DNA of 64,000 nt from Linum tenue (Eukaryota; Streptophyta; Magnoliopsida; Malpighiales; Linaceae), in the NCBI GenBank assembly GCA_946122785.1, contig CAMGYJ010000011.1, positions 20,337,007 through 20,401,006 of the forward strand, written 5' to 3'. The position numbers and the translations under genes were made by a program. Shown here piece by piece: positions 1-10,814 of the stretch; position 1 is the stretch's first letter; every line of letters starts with the position of its first letter. Under the pieces are notes generated by a model. It made no database searches and had not been told where the DNA came from. It saw only the letters and a program-made list of their open reading frames with translations.

Positions 1-1727
1 TCGACATTCCTACACGATCAGGTACAAGAAGGCATGACATGAAATGCAGAAGGCCATGGCTGAGGTGTATGGTGATTGGGACGACTAGGGGTGGGCAACG
101 GGAAGGGATTGGGTACCCGTCCCATTTGAAACGGGTACCCAATCCCATTTGGAGAAAAAACTTCATCTCATGTCCCAAACCCGTACGGGTTAACCCCAAT
201 GGAGTAGTCCAACCCTAGGACTGTTTTCGTTCCTTGGTACAACAATGTACAAACTGAAGATCAAATACGAGTATAGAATGAGTTGACGTTTCACCGTCTA
301 TTTTGGGCATTCAAGCCACGCATTGACGGGTTTGCCTTCTGCATTCCAGTGATCCGGGTATATTACAGACTAAGATTTATTGTACTAGTTTAGTTTTTAC
401 TAAGTAATATTTATACGAATTAAAATTATTTTCAACAGGTTGATGGAACTTTCCTTTATGGGAAGTACATAGGAACTCTTCTCATTGCCACTGTCTTTGA
501 TGGAAATTTATGTATTTTCCCCCCGGCATTTGCATTAGTTGAAGGGGAGAACAACTTAAGTTGGGCATGGTTATTTGAACAGTTTCACGACCACGTCACA
601 CAGCGGCAGGGTATTACTATTATATCCAACCGACATGCCTGGATTAGGAACGTCGCGGTGTTTTTCCCGACGATTGGGGATGGACATGGCATTGGTGTAT
701 TCGACACTTTATTGCCAATTTTTGGCACAAATTTGGGAAGAAAAAAGACATAAGAGATCAATTGTGAAGTGCAGGTACTAATGTAATTTTGTGCGAGTTC
801 GTGGATTATTGTTTATATGAAATAACTCTAGTCTTAATTGTTTATTTTTTGTCACCTTGAAGAGGTTGCACATCAACCAAAAAAGTATGAGCAGAAGATA
901 AGACGATCCTTCAGATTCACCGGGCGGGGGCAGTATGGGTTGAAGGTCAACATTTGCACTTGTGGACATTCCATATGGACAACGGGGCTAGATTCAGCAT
1001 TTCAACCACCAACCATGGCGAAAGCGTAAATGGAGTAGATAAGGGCTTTAGGGCTATGCCCGTTTCTGTCATAGTGGAGATGTCATACTGGAAGGTAAAT
1101 GAGTGGTTTGTTAAGAGACTTCAGGAAGCTATAGGGAGGGAGCATGTTGGCCATGCGATAGCACATCATGTCTTTGATCAAATGCAGAAGAACGAAAAAA
1201 AAATCAAGTAAGCACATAGTTGTTCTTTTCAACCGCAACAAAGGTATTTTGTTGGCGAGACAAGTATATGGGGTGGAGGAAGACGTGGGCACAACCGTCA
1301 ATCTGTTACTCTACACCTAGAAAGTCGCACCGGGGAGTGTACATGCCCAAAGTATCAAAACACAAGAATACCATGTTCACATGCAATGGCAATATCTAAG
1401 TCAATAACCATCAGCCCTTACAGTCTGGTGAGTCCTTACTTCACCGAACAGGCGATCATGAACTCTTATTTGTCCAGTTTCAGCCCACTGCCAGATGAAG
1501 CATATTGGCCTGTAGACAATGGGAAGTTGATTATCCCACCGTTGCACTTAAATCACACCAAGGGTCGTCCTAGGACCGAAAGGATTCACAATGAGATGGA
1601 TCAATCACAACGTGTCAGGCGAGGTCCAAAGCGTTGCTCAAAGTGCAGACAACCGGGACATGACAAGAGGCGTTGCCAAGGTCCACCCTTCCAGCAAGAT
1701 TCAGGCACAAATCCGGACCAACCTTGA
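1..1727 (+). pseudogene. MULE (MuDR-type) transposase, degenerate
   Basis: Pieces of a Mutator-like DDE transposase appear in order. Residues YKKA..HEMQKAM..VYGDW occur near base 30-85. The WAF-(x)-R-ID segment is at about 290-357, and VDGTFLYGKY with the first catalytic Asp is at about 439. The second catalytic block reads ISNRHAW near 620, where the family has ISDRH. A C-terminal SWIM zinc finger (CTCP...CSH) lies near 1341-1383, and a zinc knuckle CSKCRQPGHDKRRC near 1633-1674. An intron with GT/AG ends is visible at about 358-437. An in-frame TGA replaces the Trp of the KKAWHE motif, frames shift near 680-780, and a small hAT-like insert sits at 86-217. The N-terminus lies left of the window. 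Nonfunctional. Confidence 0.85.
86..217. mobile_element. Small hAT-like MITE inside the MULE transposase
   Basis: The insert starts TAGGGGTGGGCAAC and its complement starts TAGGGTTGGACTAC, an imperfect 14-base inverted repeat of the common plant hAT type. Transposase reading is interrupted exactly between the VYGDWDD motif and the following conserved block. The interior carries repeated GGGTACCC-like words. No convincing 8-bp target duplication was found, so the boundaries are approximate. Confidence 0.5.
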
Positions 1728-1874
1728 GGATGTTGTTTTTAATTTGTCATTTAGCTGTAATAATGTTTAAGTTGGGCATCTACTATTAATCTTGTTGAGT
1801 GTGAGTAATGATGATGGATTTGTTGTCTATCTTGTGATAACATGGATGAGCTATACTTAAATGGGAAAAACAAG

Positions 1875-2499
1875 GGTTAATACCTTATTTTGTCCCGAAC
1901 TATGACCATATAATCAACTTTAGCCAGTGGTTTCATAAATTAACATCCTAGCCTCAACTATGCAGCATATAGACTCAATTGGCCCGACACATGGTTTGAC
2001 CGTTAATTTGGACGGTCAACACGCCATGTCATTGCCTCGTCAGCCTAAAAAGTATTAAAAAATTCAAATTAAAATTATTTTTCTAATTTCTATTATTATA
2101 ATTTTCAAATTAAAAAATAAATAAAATTTAAAATAATTTTATAATTTTTGGTTAATTGATAAAAGTTATCATTTTCAAATTACCCAAAAAATAAAATATT
2201 AAATTTATTTTATATTTTTATAATTTTAATTTTTTGGTTAATTTGATAATGATAAATAATATAAATTAGGAAAATAATTTGAATTTGAATATTTTTAATG
2301 ATTTTTATGCTGACGAGGCAATGACATGGCGTGTTGACTAACAGTCAATGGTTTTGACCGTCCAAATTGACGGTCAAACCATGTGTCTGGCCAATTGAGT
2401 CATTATGTTGTATAGTTGAGGCCAGGATGTTAATTTATGAAACCACGTGCCAAAGTTGATTATATGATCATAGTTCAGGCCAAAATAATGTATTAATCC
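1875..2499. mobile_element. Non-autonomous foldback MULE with 9-bp TSD
   Basis: Two arms of about 200 bases, 1875 to about 2075 and about 2295-2499, are inverted copies of each other. Ends read GGTTAATAC and, on the complement, GGATTAATAC. The element is flanked by a perfect 9-base direct repeat AAAAACAAG at 1866-1874 and 2500-2508. Long terminal inverted repeats plus a 9-bp TSD are the signature of Mutator-like elements. The AT-rich centre has no coding capacity. The insertion lies between the convergent transposase and PMD genes of the larger MULE. Confidence 0.9.
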
Positions 2500-2504
2500 A
2501 AAAA

Positions 2505-2700
2505 CAAGACCAAACTACATTAAGAGGACATGGATAGTCAATGAAAAAAACAAGACCAAATTACATTAAGACGACATTGATAGTTCCTGGAAAAAACACG
2601 ACCAAACTAAATTAAGACGACATGGATAGTTCATGGAAAAAACAAGACCAAACTAAATTAAGACGACATGGATAGTTCATGGAAAAAACAAGGTCAACCT
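2505..2700. repeat. 46-bp tandem repeat, about four units
   Basis: The word CAAG(A/G)CCAAAC..CATGGATAGT..ATGGAAAAAA recurs with starts at 2505, 2551, 2597, 2643 and 2689, a constant period of 46 bases. The first unit is the most diverged. The TSD of the neighbouring foldback MULE matches the A-rich junction of a unit, so that element probably landed in the array. Confidence 0.9.
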
Positions 2701-2716
2701 ACATAACATGGATCCT

Positions 2717-5338
2717 TCACTGGCTGCCTTCATTTTGTTCCCCGTTTCCACCTATTCCTCGTCCTCCACGACGTCCTCGACCCCTTCTTCCGCCTTCTCT
2801 GTCTCTTCCTTCTTGGCGAGCCTGTTGGAGGTGGAGGTGGCTGAGATGAACCGGAAGGGTGGTAGTAGGTCGATGTTGTAGGCTGTTGTTGCAGGGTCTG
2901 ATACACCGGAGTCTGCTGCTGATGGTGGAATTGAGGGAACCCTTGGGGAAACATGTCATGTTCATGAGACAGGGCATAGCTTGATGAACCTCCAGCGCCC
3001 TCTATTGCAGTTGACCACTCGCAATGTGGCCATGGTTCATGAAGCAATGCTTGTTGACTCGAATGAAGCTCTTCAATGGTTGGTGGTAGCCTTCTTTTGA
3101 TCCTTCGTGGTTCCTCTTGTGGGTGCACAATGTGCTCATTATCATGGAAGGAAGGCCGAGCCGGAGCATGCAGTGGAGGGTATGCTATGATATCCCTCCT
3201 TTGCTCTCGGGTACAATATAGAAGGTTGTTGAAAAGTCGCCGCAGAAAAGATGTCTTCTGCTTGTCCATGGTCGGTGCACTATCGACGGTGTGCTTGACA
3301 TGTTCCAAACCGTCAACCTACTAAATTCAAGTAGTAAAATGAAATTAAATAAAGCTAATCACGTTAAAAAAAATCAATCTAATCTAACTACAAAAGAAGA
3401 AGACAAAGAGTCAGAATTAATATCACTTACCAACGAACCCCACACAACACCTTGCTTTCACACCCATCTGAGCGTGATTTCCAATACCACTGCATGTACC
3501 CATCGTGGTACCCAATTGGCCTCGTCTTCGGAATCCCTTGGACCACCCAAGTCGCTCTATTCTCCCAAATGTTGATGTAGAACTTATGCTTGCGTATCCA
3601 ATCCTTTGGTTTATGGCGTAGGTCGATGGCATGGAGCTCTTTGAACCCTTGAGGCAAGGATTCTGGATCTGGTTGCTCCAATCGATATTGCATCAAGGCT
3701 CGATCCGGCAGGTGACACTTCACAATGTGCCAATAGATCAAGGGCACCTTGCACAATCACGTCTCGTGATCATCGGGGTGTCTAAGACGATGCAACTCGA
3801 CCCCCTAATTTGGATATGGATCACATGTCACCTACACTCGTTAATAAAGTGCAATTAGTACCAACTATATCCATTCCGTATTAAAAATTTAAAATATTCA
3901 ATAGACATATTTACTTGGTTACACCAAGGCTTATCAAACTCAGCACGATAAAACAGTAAAGAGTGATCAGCTGGTGGTCGTTTGTATTTGCTCCGATCCA
4001 CCTTGTAAGAAAAAGTACACATCTAAGAACTTTTTAAAGCATAGATGCTAAGCATGTGAGAGTTTCCTAAAACACTTACTTAATCAATAATCAATTTAAG
4101 TAATAAATCTAAATTAAATTGAAATTGCATACTTGGAATAAATCTAAATCATACTTATCTAAATCAAATAAATTGCTATTGGAATAACTCTAAATTAAGT
4201 TCACATGCATACTTGGAATAAATCTAAATTAAATTGCATACTTGGAGTAAATGTAAATCTAAATTAAATTTCATACTTGGAATCAATCTAAATCTAAATT
4301 AAACTTACTTGAAACCATAAGGGGGATTTGCTACATCTCGTAGCTCCTCATTGGCAACCAGAGTTCCCGCGAGTCTCGAGGTGCCACATCGGAAGATGCT
4401 CCCATGCCCAGAGCTGGAGGATGAACATCGCACCACCAGCTTGTTTCCTCTCCCAACCTTGAGCAAGTACACTGCTCCCAGCAGGCCCCAGCTAAAACGG
4501 CCGACGCCCAACACTTTCTTCCGATCTCGTCCCAGTCACCTAGGAGCAACGACAACCACATGCCTTGAATCCACCGGTTTGCCTTGTCGGAAAACAAAAA
4601 TCCACCAACCAATCCAATGAGGTAGACGCGTGCATACCGCTCCACTTGATCTTCGGGGGTGTCGAGGCCGATAGCTCCCTGATTGTTGGGTCAGCATATT
4701 GAACCCCAAACGCTCGAGAATTAGCGGCCCCCACCCTTGTTCGGGTTTTCCAAGCGGCCGATGATGGCATCTCCAGTGACCGGAAACCCGGTGAGGATGG
4801 CAACATCTTTGAGGGTGATCGTCATCTCCCCCTCGGGCAAGTGGAAAGTGTGTGTTTCGGGCCGCCATCGCTCTCCCATTGGCGTCAGCAGATCGTTGTC
4901 GATATCAATCCGCATAAAGTGCCTCAGCATGTCCAATCCCTTCCTCTCTAGATACGACGAGAGTCGATCATATCAAGCGGGCAATCTTGTTGTCCCTCGA
5001 TGACTGCCGGGAATGAGTGATTCCTACAAAAAAAACACGAAGTTGTTAGTCAAAGGAAAAGAAAATATAAACTTTTAAAATAGTAAAATAATTTACAAAT
5101 TTATACGTTACGAAGTGTGTACCGGATTGTTCTGCCAAATCGCACGGGACCGATGTGTTTCTTGCTCGGTTAAATACCTCGTATCCCTTGGGCCAGGATG
5201 GATATACAATCGAGGGTCGTATATCTCGACACCCATCTATAATTTTTTTGAATGAAATCAGATAATTTCGTACCCATTTTAAAAAAATAAATCACGAGTG
5301 AAAAATAAAATACGTACCCTCAGAGCCTCTTCGTCCAT
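2717..5338 (-). pseudogene. Plant mobile domain (PMD, aminotransferase-like/MAIN-type) gene, degenerate
   Basis: Reading on the minus strand gives several exon-like blocks. 5318-5338 starts MDEEALR and ends at a GTACGT donor. 5123-5236 carries a GVEIYDPRLYIHPGPRDTRY block. 5023 to about 4310 carries the PMD core, including RWRPETHTFHLPEGEMTIT, VAILTGFPV, YARVYLIGLVGGFLF and LQLWAWEHLP. About 3915-4009 and 3427-3810 carry VPLIYWHIVKCHLPDRAL and the WY-containing end, and 2717-3308 is a Pro/Arg/Gly-rich tail. An in-frame TGA precedes the core, at least two frameshifts lie inside the core, and TAG/TGA codons interrupt the fifth block. PMD proteins occur both as host silencing factors and as cargo in MULE and gypsy elements. 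Its position inside a MULE suggests the latter. Confidence 0.8.
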
Positions 5339-5537
5339 TTTTTGGCGAAAACTGCAGAGAGTAACGACATATTTTTAGGGCAGAGGGTTGTAAAAAAACT
5401 ATAGTAATTCTTTATGATGCGGAAGATCAGACTTAGCCGCAACCACAGAGCATATTTAGAACGAAACTAGAGTGAAGAAATAGAGGGAGAAAGACGAATT
5501 GTGTTGTAGTGTGGTTTGTAATGAGGAGGGAGAGATG

Positions 5538-5546
5538 CTATTTATA
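5538..5546 (-). promoter_or_regulatory. TATA box of the PMD gene
   Basis: The complement reads CTATAAATAG about 200 bases upstream of the PMD start codon at 5338. It is followed by a pyrimidine-rich leader. The same layout is seen at both promoters of the MULE at 51076-53728. Confidence 0.6.
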
Positions 5547-5579
5547 GGAAAAGAACCTGCAGGAGAGAGAAAGGGAAAT

Positions 5580-5990
5580 CACCACAGCCGTCAATTCTAG
5601 TCTATTCACCGCAACGGACGATTGTAGTCAATTCACCACTCTCCTCTGTTGAGGTGATTGGCGCAGATCGCTGACGTCGGATGCTGTGAGGCGTTGGATC
5701 TGGGAGGAAAACCTTAATCCGTGCCTCACTGCATCCTACGGCTGCGGTGAAGGGGCGCGAGGGCGCAGATTGATGACGTGGAGGGTTTAGAAGATCACCA
5801 TTGTGGGCTATTGCGGTGTATGAGTTCACTGTCATTATCCAGAGCGGTGATTGGTTAACCGTTATTAGTCGCTGCAGTGATTAATTAACTGCGTTTAATG
5901 AAAACGGTGATCAGTTCACTGTCATCATCCACCGCGGTGATCTCTATCATTGTCTTCGTCTATTGCAGTGATGTACAAACATACGTACTT
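5580..5990. repeat. Subterminal array of GCGGTGAT-like motifs at the MULE right end
   Basis: Between the PMD promoter and the presumed terminal repeat, words such as GCGGTGAT, CAGTGAT, TTCACTGTCAT and TCACCGC recur on both strands at short intervals, for example near 5609, 5815, 5852, 5876, 5905 and 5934. Arrays of this kind just inside transposon ends often serve as transposase binding sites. That role is inferred here. Confidence 0.5.
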
Positions 5991-6062
5991 TGTGAATTAC
6001 TTTTATAGCTAACATATTTTGATAAATTTTTGTAATAACTAACGTATTCTGGAATTTTTTCC

Positions 6063-7093
6063 TAGAGAATTAGAGATCACTCTCACTTTAACCTACCTGA
6101 ATTCCTATCTAACGCTCTAGGATTTTTAAAATACCACCATAAACCATATCAAAATGACGAATTTGTTCCTAATCCCACTTTAACCTAAACCCTAAATAAA
6201 AATAGGAACAAAACAATAAAATTTCAAAATCTTTCATCTAAAAAAAAATTATAGACATATCATTAAAAAAACAATGTAATGACCAAATCGTTATCTTTTC
6301 ATCCAATTAAGCATCAATTGACTCTGAAGTGGTAAATAATGATGGGTTGGATGTTGAGTTTTGACATGTCAACCAAAATACTAAGCTAAATAATTTAATA
6401 GTTAAACCTTCGATTTTATGTACAACCATAATCGAAATTTTTCTACAAAATTAATAGTCAGCCTCTTTTGAAAGAATTATACATAAATCTAGGTGGTTGG
6501 ACACCTCACACACTATCAGTTAAATATTTTTTTTTGTTTAATTTGAACATGAGATTATTTAAAATAACAAAAAGAAAAAAAAGAGAAATAAAGTTTCTTC
6601 CTATTTTGTCGTGTTCGACGACTAATCTATTCCTTACTTTCTCCTCCTTCTTTCTAAGAAAAATACTCTTCATCTTCCTTCATCAACTACTTAACTCTTT
6701 CAATTACGAGCTCCATAAAAAGTTCTAAGAATATTCCTCCTTTGAAGTTGGAGAAAGAGTAAAAATAACTGTATGAGAAGATAAAAGGAGGATGAACTAT
6801 TGAACCTTTCTTAATTTTTTTATATTATAAATTATATTTTTTTTTTTGAGGTGTCGAGACATATGGACCTGCATATTATTCTGTTAATTTTAGCGTTAAT
6901 TTTAACAGATAATCACTATTGAATTGTATTTCGAAAGGTTGACTAAATAATACCATGTCATCATGCTTCTATTAGTAAAAATTCGTAAATGATAACCAAC
7001 AAAAATTATTCATCAAAAGCAACTCATACAATCGAGAATATCTAGAATTCGTCTTCGTCATCTTCTCCTCCTAAACAACCATCATAGTCACGG
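6063..7093. other. AT-rich intergenic stretch, nothing recognised
   Basis: No coding region, inverted repeat or RNA gene could be supported here. An 86-residue open frame near 6468 is rich in Phe, Leu and Lys and looks like chance reading of T/A-rich DNA. Confidence 0.5.
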
Positions 7094-7470
7094 GAACGGA
7101 TCAGGTCAGTAACCTTATGGTGAGTAGCTATGAGTAACCTACCCACATCAGCATGACATCAGCATCCTCTCTCTCCTGGAAAGCCTTTAATTTTCCCTTC
7201 CTTAATCTTTGACGGACGATTTCTCACTCGTTTTAAGTCGAAATTTAATTTTTTTTGCACAGTTAGATCAGATTAATTGTGCTCTTCAAAATGATATCCA
7301 CTTTGATATATTTTTCGAACAAAAAAAATTGAGCCATTTTATACTAGTCTATACCATATGGTATTGACTGGTATTGAAATAAGAGCATACCTATGGTTTG
7401 AAAAGCGTACCATGGTGGTATGACACAAACCAAAACTGTAGGATGGTTGAATACATGATAGTATAAGTAT

Positions 7471-7931
7471 ATTAATTGTCATTTACGACTTTTAACATTG
7501 TATACCATAAGATACCACCCCGTACCAGGGTGGTATTGTATGGTATTGTGTGGTATTTTTTTGTCTTGTAATTTGTTCACCCAGAAATTTGTAGATCCAA
7601 TAGATCATGATGAACTCGTCCCTGCTGTGCAAACGTTTTCAAGAACGAATTAAAAACGAAGAAGATACCATATGGTATGCAGATGGTACCGAGAGGCCAG
7701 AATTTTTTTTCCTCAAAAAATATTGAAAATTGATCTCATTTTGTAGAGCACGATGAACTCGTTCCATCTGTGCAAAAAAAATTAAAATCTGAGTTAAAAC
7801 GAAAAAGATATGAGTCAATTAAGAAAACTAGTGAAAATAAAAATGATCTTTAATTCTCCATCCTTAGATCTGGATTTTCTAAATGAAGGGTCCAGATTTG
7901 GTTATTGATGGGTGCATAACTTGAGCCCATA
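7471..7931 (+). repeat. Left arm of a long inverted repeat
   Basis: Pairs with 8449-8912 on the opposite strand over about 460 bases at high but imperfect identity. Shared landmarks include CATTTACGACTTTTAACATT, TTGTTCACCCAGAAATTTG, the palindrome TACCATATGGTAT, the GAGCACGATGAACTCGTTCC word and the TTAGATCTGGATTTTCTAAA word. The arms are separated by about 520 bases. Confidence 0.85.
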
Positions 7932-8448
7932 GTCACCTACTTCATAAAAAAAAACATCATAGTCAATTAGTCACGTACACTTTACGACCACCTGCCGCTA
8001 CAAATGAAGAAAATTACCTCCAATCGGGCTCGGCTACTCACTCCAACAACAAATCCAGTCCGCCCGTCGCCCATTTCCCTAAACCCCATAGCAAGGTTGT
8101 CAAACCGGTTTAAACTATTGAGCCAATCAAGCAAGGAGTTTGAGGTTTAATGGTCTGATCGAGGTCCGCACAGTTTGAGCCGTTTAAATATATATAAAAC
8201 AAGGTAGTAATTTATGAATTAATGACTGAAATAAAATTTATCTTACATATATCTATTAAAAACTTATTTTGCACAAAATAAATCTACCTAACCTCCATAA
8301 CTCACCCACCATCTCCCTTCTTTTCTTGTCTCTTCCTCTCTTCCCCTCTCTTATTCAGTTATTCTCCCTCTTTAGGGATCAGACCGGCGGGTTTTCTGGA
8401 GGTCATTTTGAACCCCGACTCGGGTTGGATCGGATCGAACCAGGGGTT

Positions 8449-8912
8449 TGATAGGGCTCAAGATAGGGTAATAACCAAATCTGCACCCTTCATTTAGAAA
8501 ATCCAGATCTAAGGATGGAGAATTAAAAACCATTTTTATTTTTCCTAGCTTTCTTAATCGACTCATATCTTTTTCGTTTTAACTCGGTTTTTTTTTTTGC
8601 ACAGATGGAACGAGTTCATCGTGCTCTACAAAATGAGATCAATTTTCAATATTTTTTTAGAATAAAAAATCCTGGCCTCTCAGTACCAACTGCATACCAT
8701 ATGGTATCTTCTTCGTTTTTAATTCGTTTTTGAAAACGTTTGCACAGAAAGGACGAGTTCATCATGATCTATTGGATCTACAAATTTCTGGGTGAACAAA
8801 ATTACAGGACCAAAAAATGCCACACAATACCATACAATATCACCCTAGTACGTGGTGGTATCTTGTGGTATACAATGTTAAAAGTCGTAAATGACAGTTA
8901 AATGACAGTTAA
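8449..8912 (-). repeat. Right arm of a long inverted repeat
   Basis: Reverse-complement partner of 7471-7931. It ends about 220 bases upstream of the LIFEGUARD-like start codon, so any read-through transcript could fold back next to that promoter. The 520-base spacer between arms shows no gene. Confidence 0.85.
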
Positions 8913-9135
8913 TATCTTGTGGCCCACCCTCCAAATATAATATGACCCATGGGCTTCCACAATTGTGACTGCAAAATAGACCCGGCTCGTCAACGTCGTC
9001 CACCTACAACTTTTTCTAGGTTTCAGCTTCGGGATCTGTAATCAGTAATCCCCTGTTTGTCTCCTTAGAAAACGAGAGAGAAGAGAAAGATTATCAGAAT
9101 CAGCGTAGCGAGAAGCTAGAAAGGCGAGATCGAAG

Positions 9136-10490
9136 ATGTATGGATTCTCGGCAATTCGGAGCAAGGATCTAGGGAAAGAGCCAGATCTCGAGGCCGGCAA
9201 CGGCGAGACTCTGTATCCAGGTCTAGGTCTCGGCGAGAACCAGCTCCGATGGGGTTTGATCCAGAAGGTTTACGGCATCCTCGCCGCTCAGCTGGTCATC
9301 ACCACCATCGTCTCCTCCGTCACTGTCCTCTACGCTCCCGTCAATGAGCTCCTTAGGGGAAGCCCCGGTCTCCTCTTGTTCCTCTGCGTCGTCCCCTTCA
9401 TCCGTACGTCTTTCCCTCTCGATTTCCCCCCTCTCCTCTATCCGTCAATGTTTTGGGGATTTGGCTATAATTGGTCTGTAGTTACGAATCTGATTTCAAT
9501 TTGAGGTGAAACAGGGTTGATTTCTGCCAGATGTGGATATAAATCGTATGATACGTCGGAAAATTTTGAGCAATTAGGGTTTTTTTTCTTTCACTCTTAG
9601 TGGTTGGGAATTGCATTTGCATTTTCATTGAACGGTTTTGTGTGGAAATTGTGTTTTTTCCCCTGATGATTACGGAGAACAGAATCATTTTGGTCGCCTG
9701 AGCTATGGCTGCCGTAGATGTCTGAGTTTTCCAATCAGCATATCTGCTTCCATTATTTCGTAGCTACTGTTCTTCAATTTACACGATGGCTGGCTTCTTG
9801 CAGTGATGTGGCCTCTTCACATCTACCACCAGAAGCACCCAGTCAACCTGATCGTGCTTGGCCTCTTCACCATTTCTCTCAGTTTCCTGGTTGGCGCAAG
9901 CTGTGCTAACACAGATGGTGAGCTTCTTCGATTGTGATTCAGATGATTGCAATCTGGCCCTTTCCAAAATGAAGCCTGATTGTGTAACACGGGGCTCGTT
10001 TTTAAACAGGGAAAATCGTGCTGGAAGCATTGATCCTGACCTCTGCCGTGGTCTGCTCTCTGACTGTCTACACCTTCTGGGCCGCCAAGAGAGGCATGGA
10101 CTTCAGCTTCATGAGACCCATTTTGTTCACCAGCCTCATGATCCTCGTACTCACAAGCTTCATCCAGGTCTGTCGTTGTTAGTTGGTGTCTTCTCTCGAT
10201 CTCCCCATCCATACTTGAAAAGATGGGATTGCATTGGTTCATCTTATCTTACCAATTGGTATGTTGGTGCCGTTCTGTTGCAGGTGTTCTGCCCACTTGG
10301 TTCGACCTCCACTGCAGTCATTGGCGGGATCAGTGCACTGGTATTCTCGGGATTCATCGTCTACGACACCGACAACTTGATCAAGCGATACACTTACGAC
10401 CAGTACATCCTGGCCTCCGTCGCCCTCTACCTCGACATCCTCAATCTGTTCCTCACCATCCTGCGCGTGCTCAGGCAGGGAGACAACTAA
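9136..10490 (+). CDS. LIFEGUARD/BAX-inhibitor-1-like membrane protein (TMBIM family)
   Basis: Four exons with clean GT/AG borders are at 9136-9403, 9804-9917, 10010-10167 and 10284-10490, joining to 248 residues, the usual length of plant LIFEGUARD proteins. The start MYGFSAIRSKDL is preceded by a purine-rich leader. The segment YPGLGLGENQLRWGLIQKVY leads into about seven hydrophobic spans. The family's end is clear: FSGFIVYDTDNLIKRYTYD and YLDILNLFLTILRVL. Family members sit in endoplasmic reticulum, Golgi or vacuolar membranes, act as calcium leak channels and restrain cell death during stress and fungal attack. Which LIFEGUARD paralogue this is cannot be decided from sequence memory. It converges with the ELOF1-like gene downstream. 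Confidence 0.93.
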
Positions 10491-10814
10491 GTAGAAGCTT
10501 GTACATAAAAGAGCACCATTCTCTTTCTCTATTCGAAACTTGTTGAGCAAATGTCCACTTCTTATCGATCCTCCTCTCTTGTAATTGTCGCTATAACACA
10601 CTCTCTCATCGGTGCTGCTTTGTGATTTCCTCGGATTTACAGTGTTAAAAGTAAATTTCCCCATTCCGTCTTGTCAAACAGCTGTAGATGAATTGTCATT
10701 ACCTTTCGAATCCTGTGTTGCTCAATGAATAACCCGAATCCTATGTGATTTATCTGGAAAGCTTTCTATTCTAGTTTGTCTATACAGATAGCAGTAATCA
10801 ATTAACAAAGTGAC

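Larger units (their letters stand above)
1..6062. mobile_element. Right part of a large MULE carrying a transposase gene and a PMD gene
   Basis: The stretch holds a Mutator-like transposase on the plus strand and a plant-mobile-domain gene on the minus strand, facing each other tail to tail. Past the PMD promoter the sequence ends in a plausible terminal repeat whose complement begins GGAAAAAATTCCAGAATACG. This resembles the ends of the complete MULE at 51076-53728, which begin GGAAAAAATCCAAAACTAC. The left end lies outside the window, so the TSD cannot be checked; the predicted right TSD would be the 9 bases after 6062. Both genes are broken, so the copy is dead. MULEs with PMD cargo are known in plants. 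The exact boundary is inference. Confidence 0.55.
7094..8912. mobile_element. Inverted-repeat element, family A (TACCATATGGTA family)
   Basis: The left edge (GGATCAGGTCAGTAACC) and the next 270 bases match the left part of the element at 25943-27385, including the shared words GACGGACGATTTCT and GCACAGTTAGATCAGATTAA and the palindrome TACCATATGGTA. From 7471 onward the sequence forms one arm of a long inverted repeat whose partner ends at 8912. No transposase is present. The right end and any TSD could not be fixed, so the outer limits are approximate. Confidence 0.6.

Noticed and set aside
5602..5835. 77-codon minus-strand frame upstream of the PMD gene
   Set aside because: It lies in the subterminal repeat region of the MULE and upstream of the PMD TATA box. 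No family was recognised.
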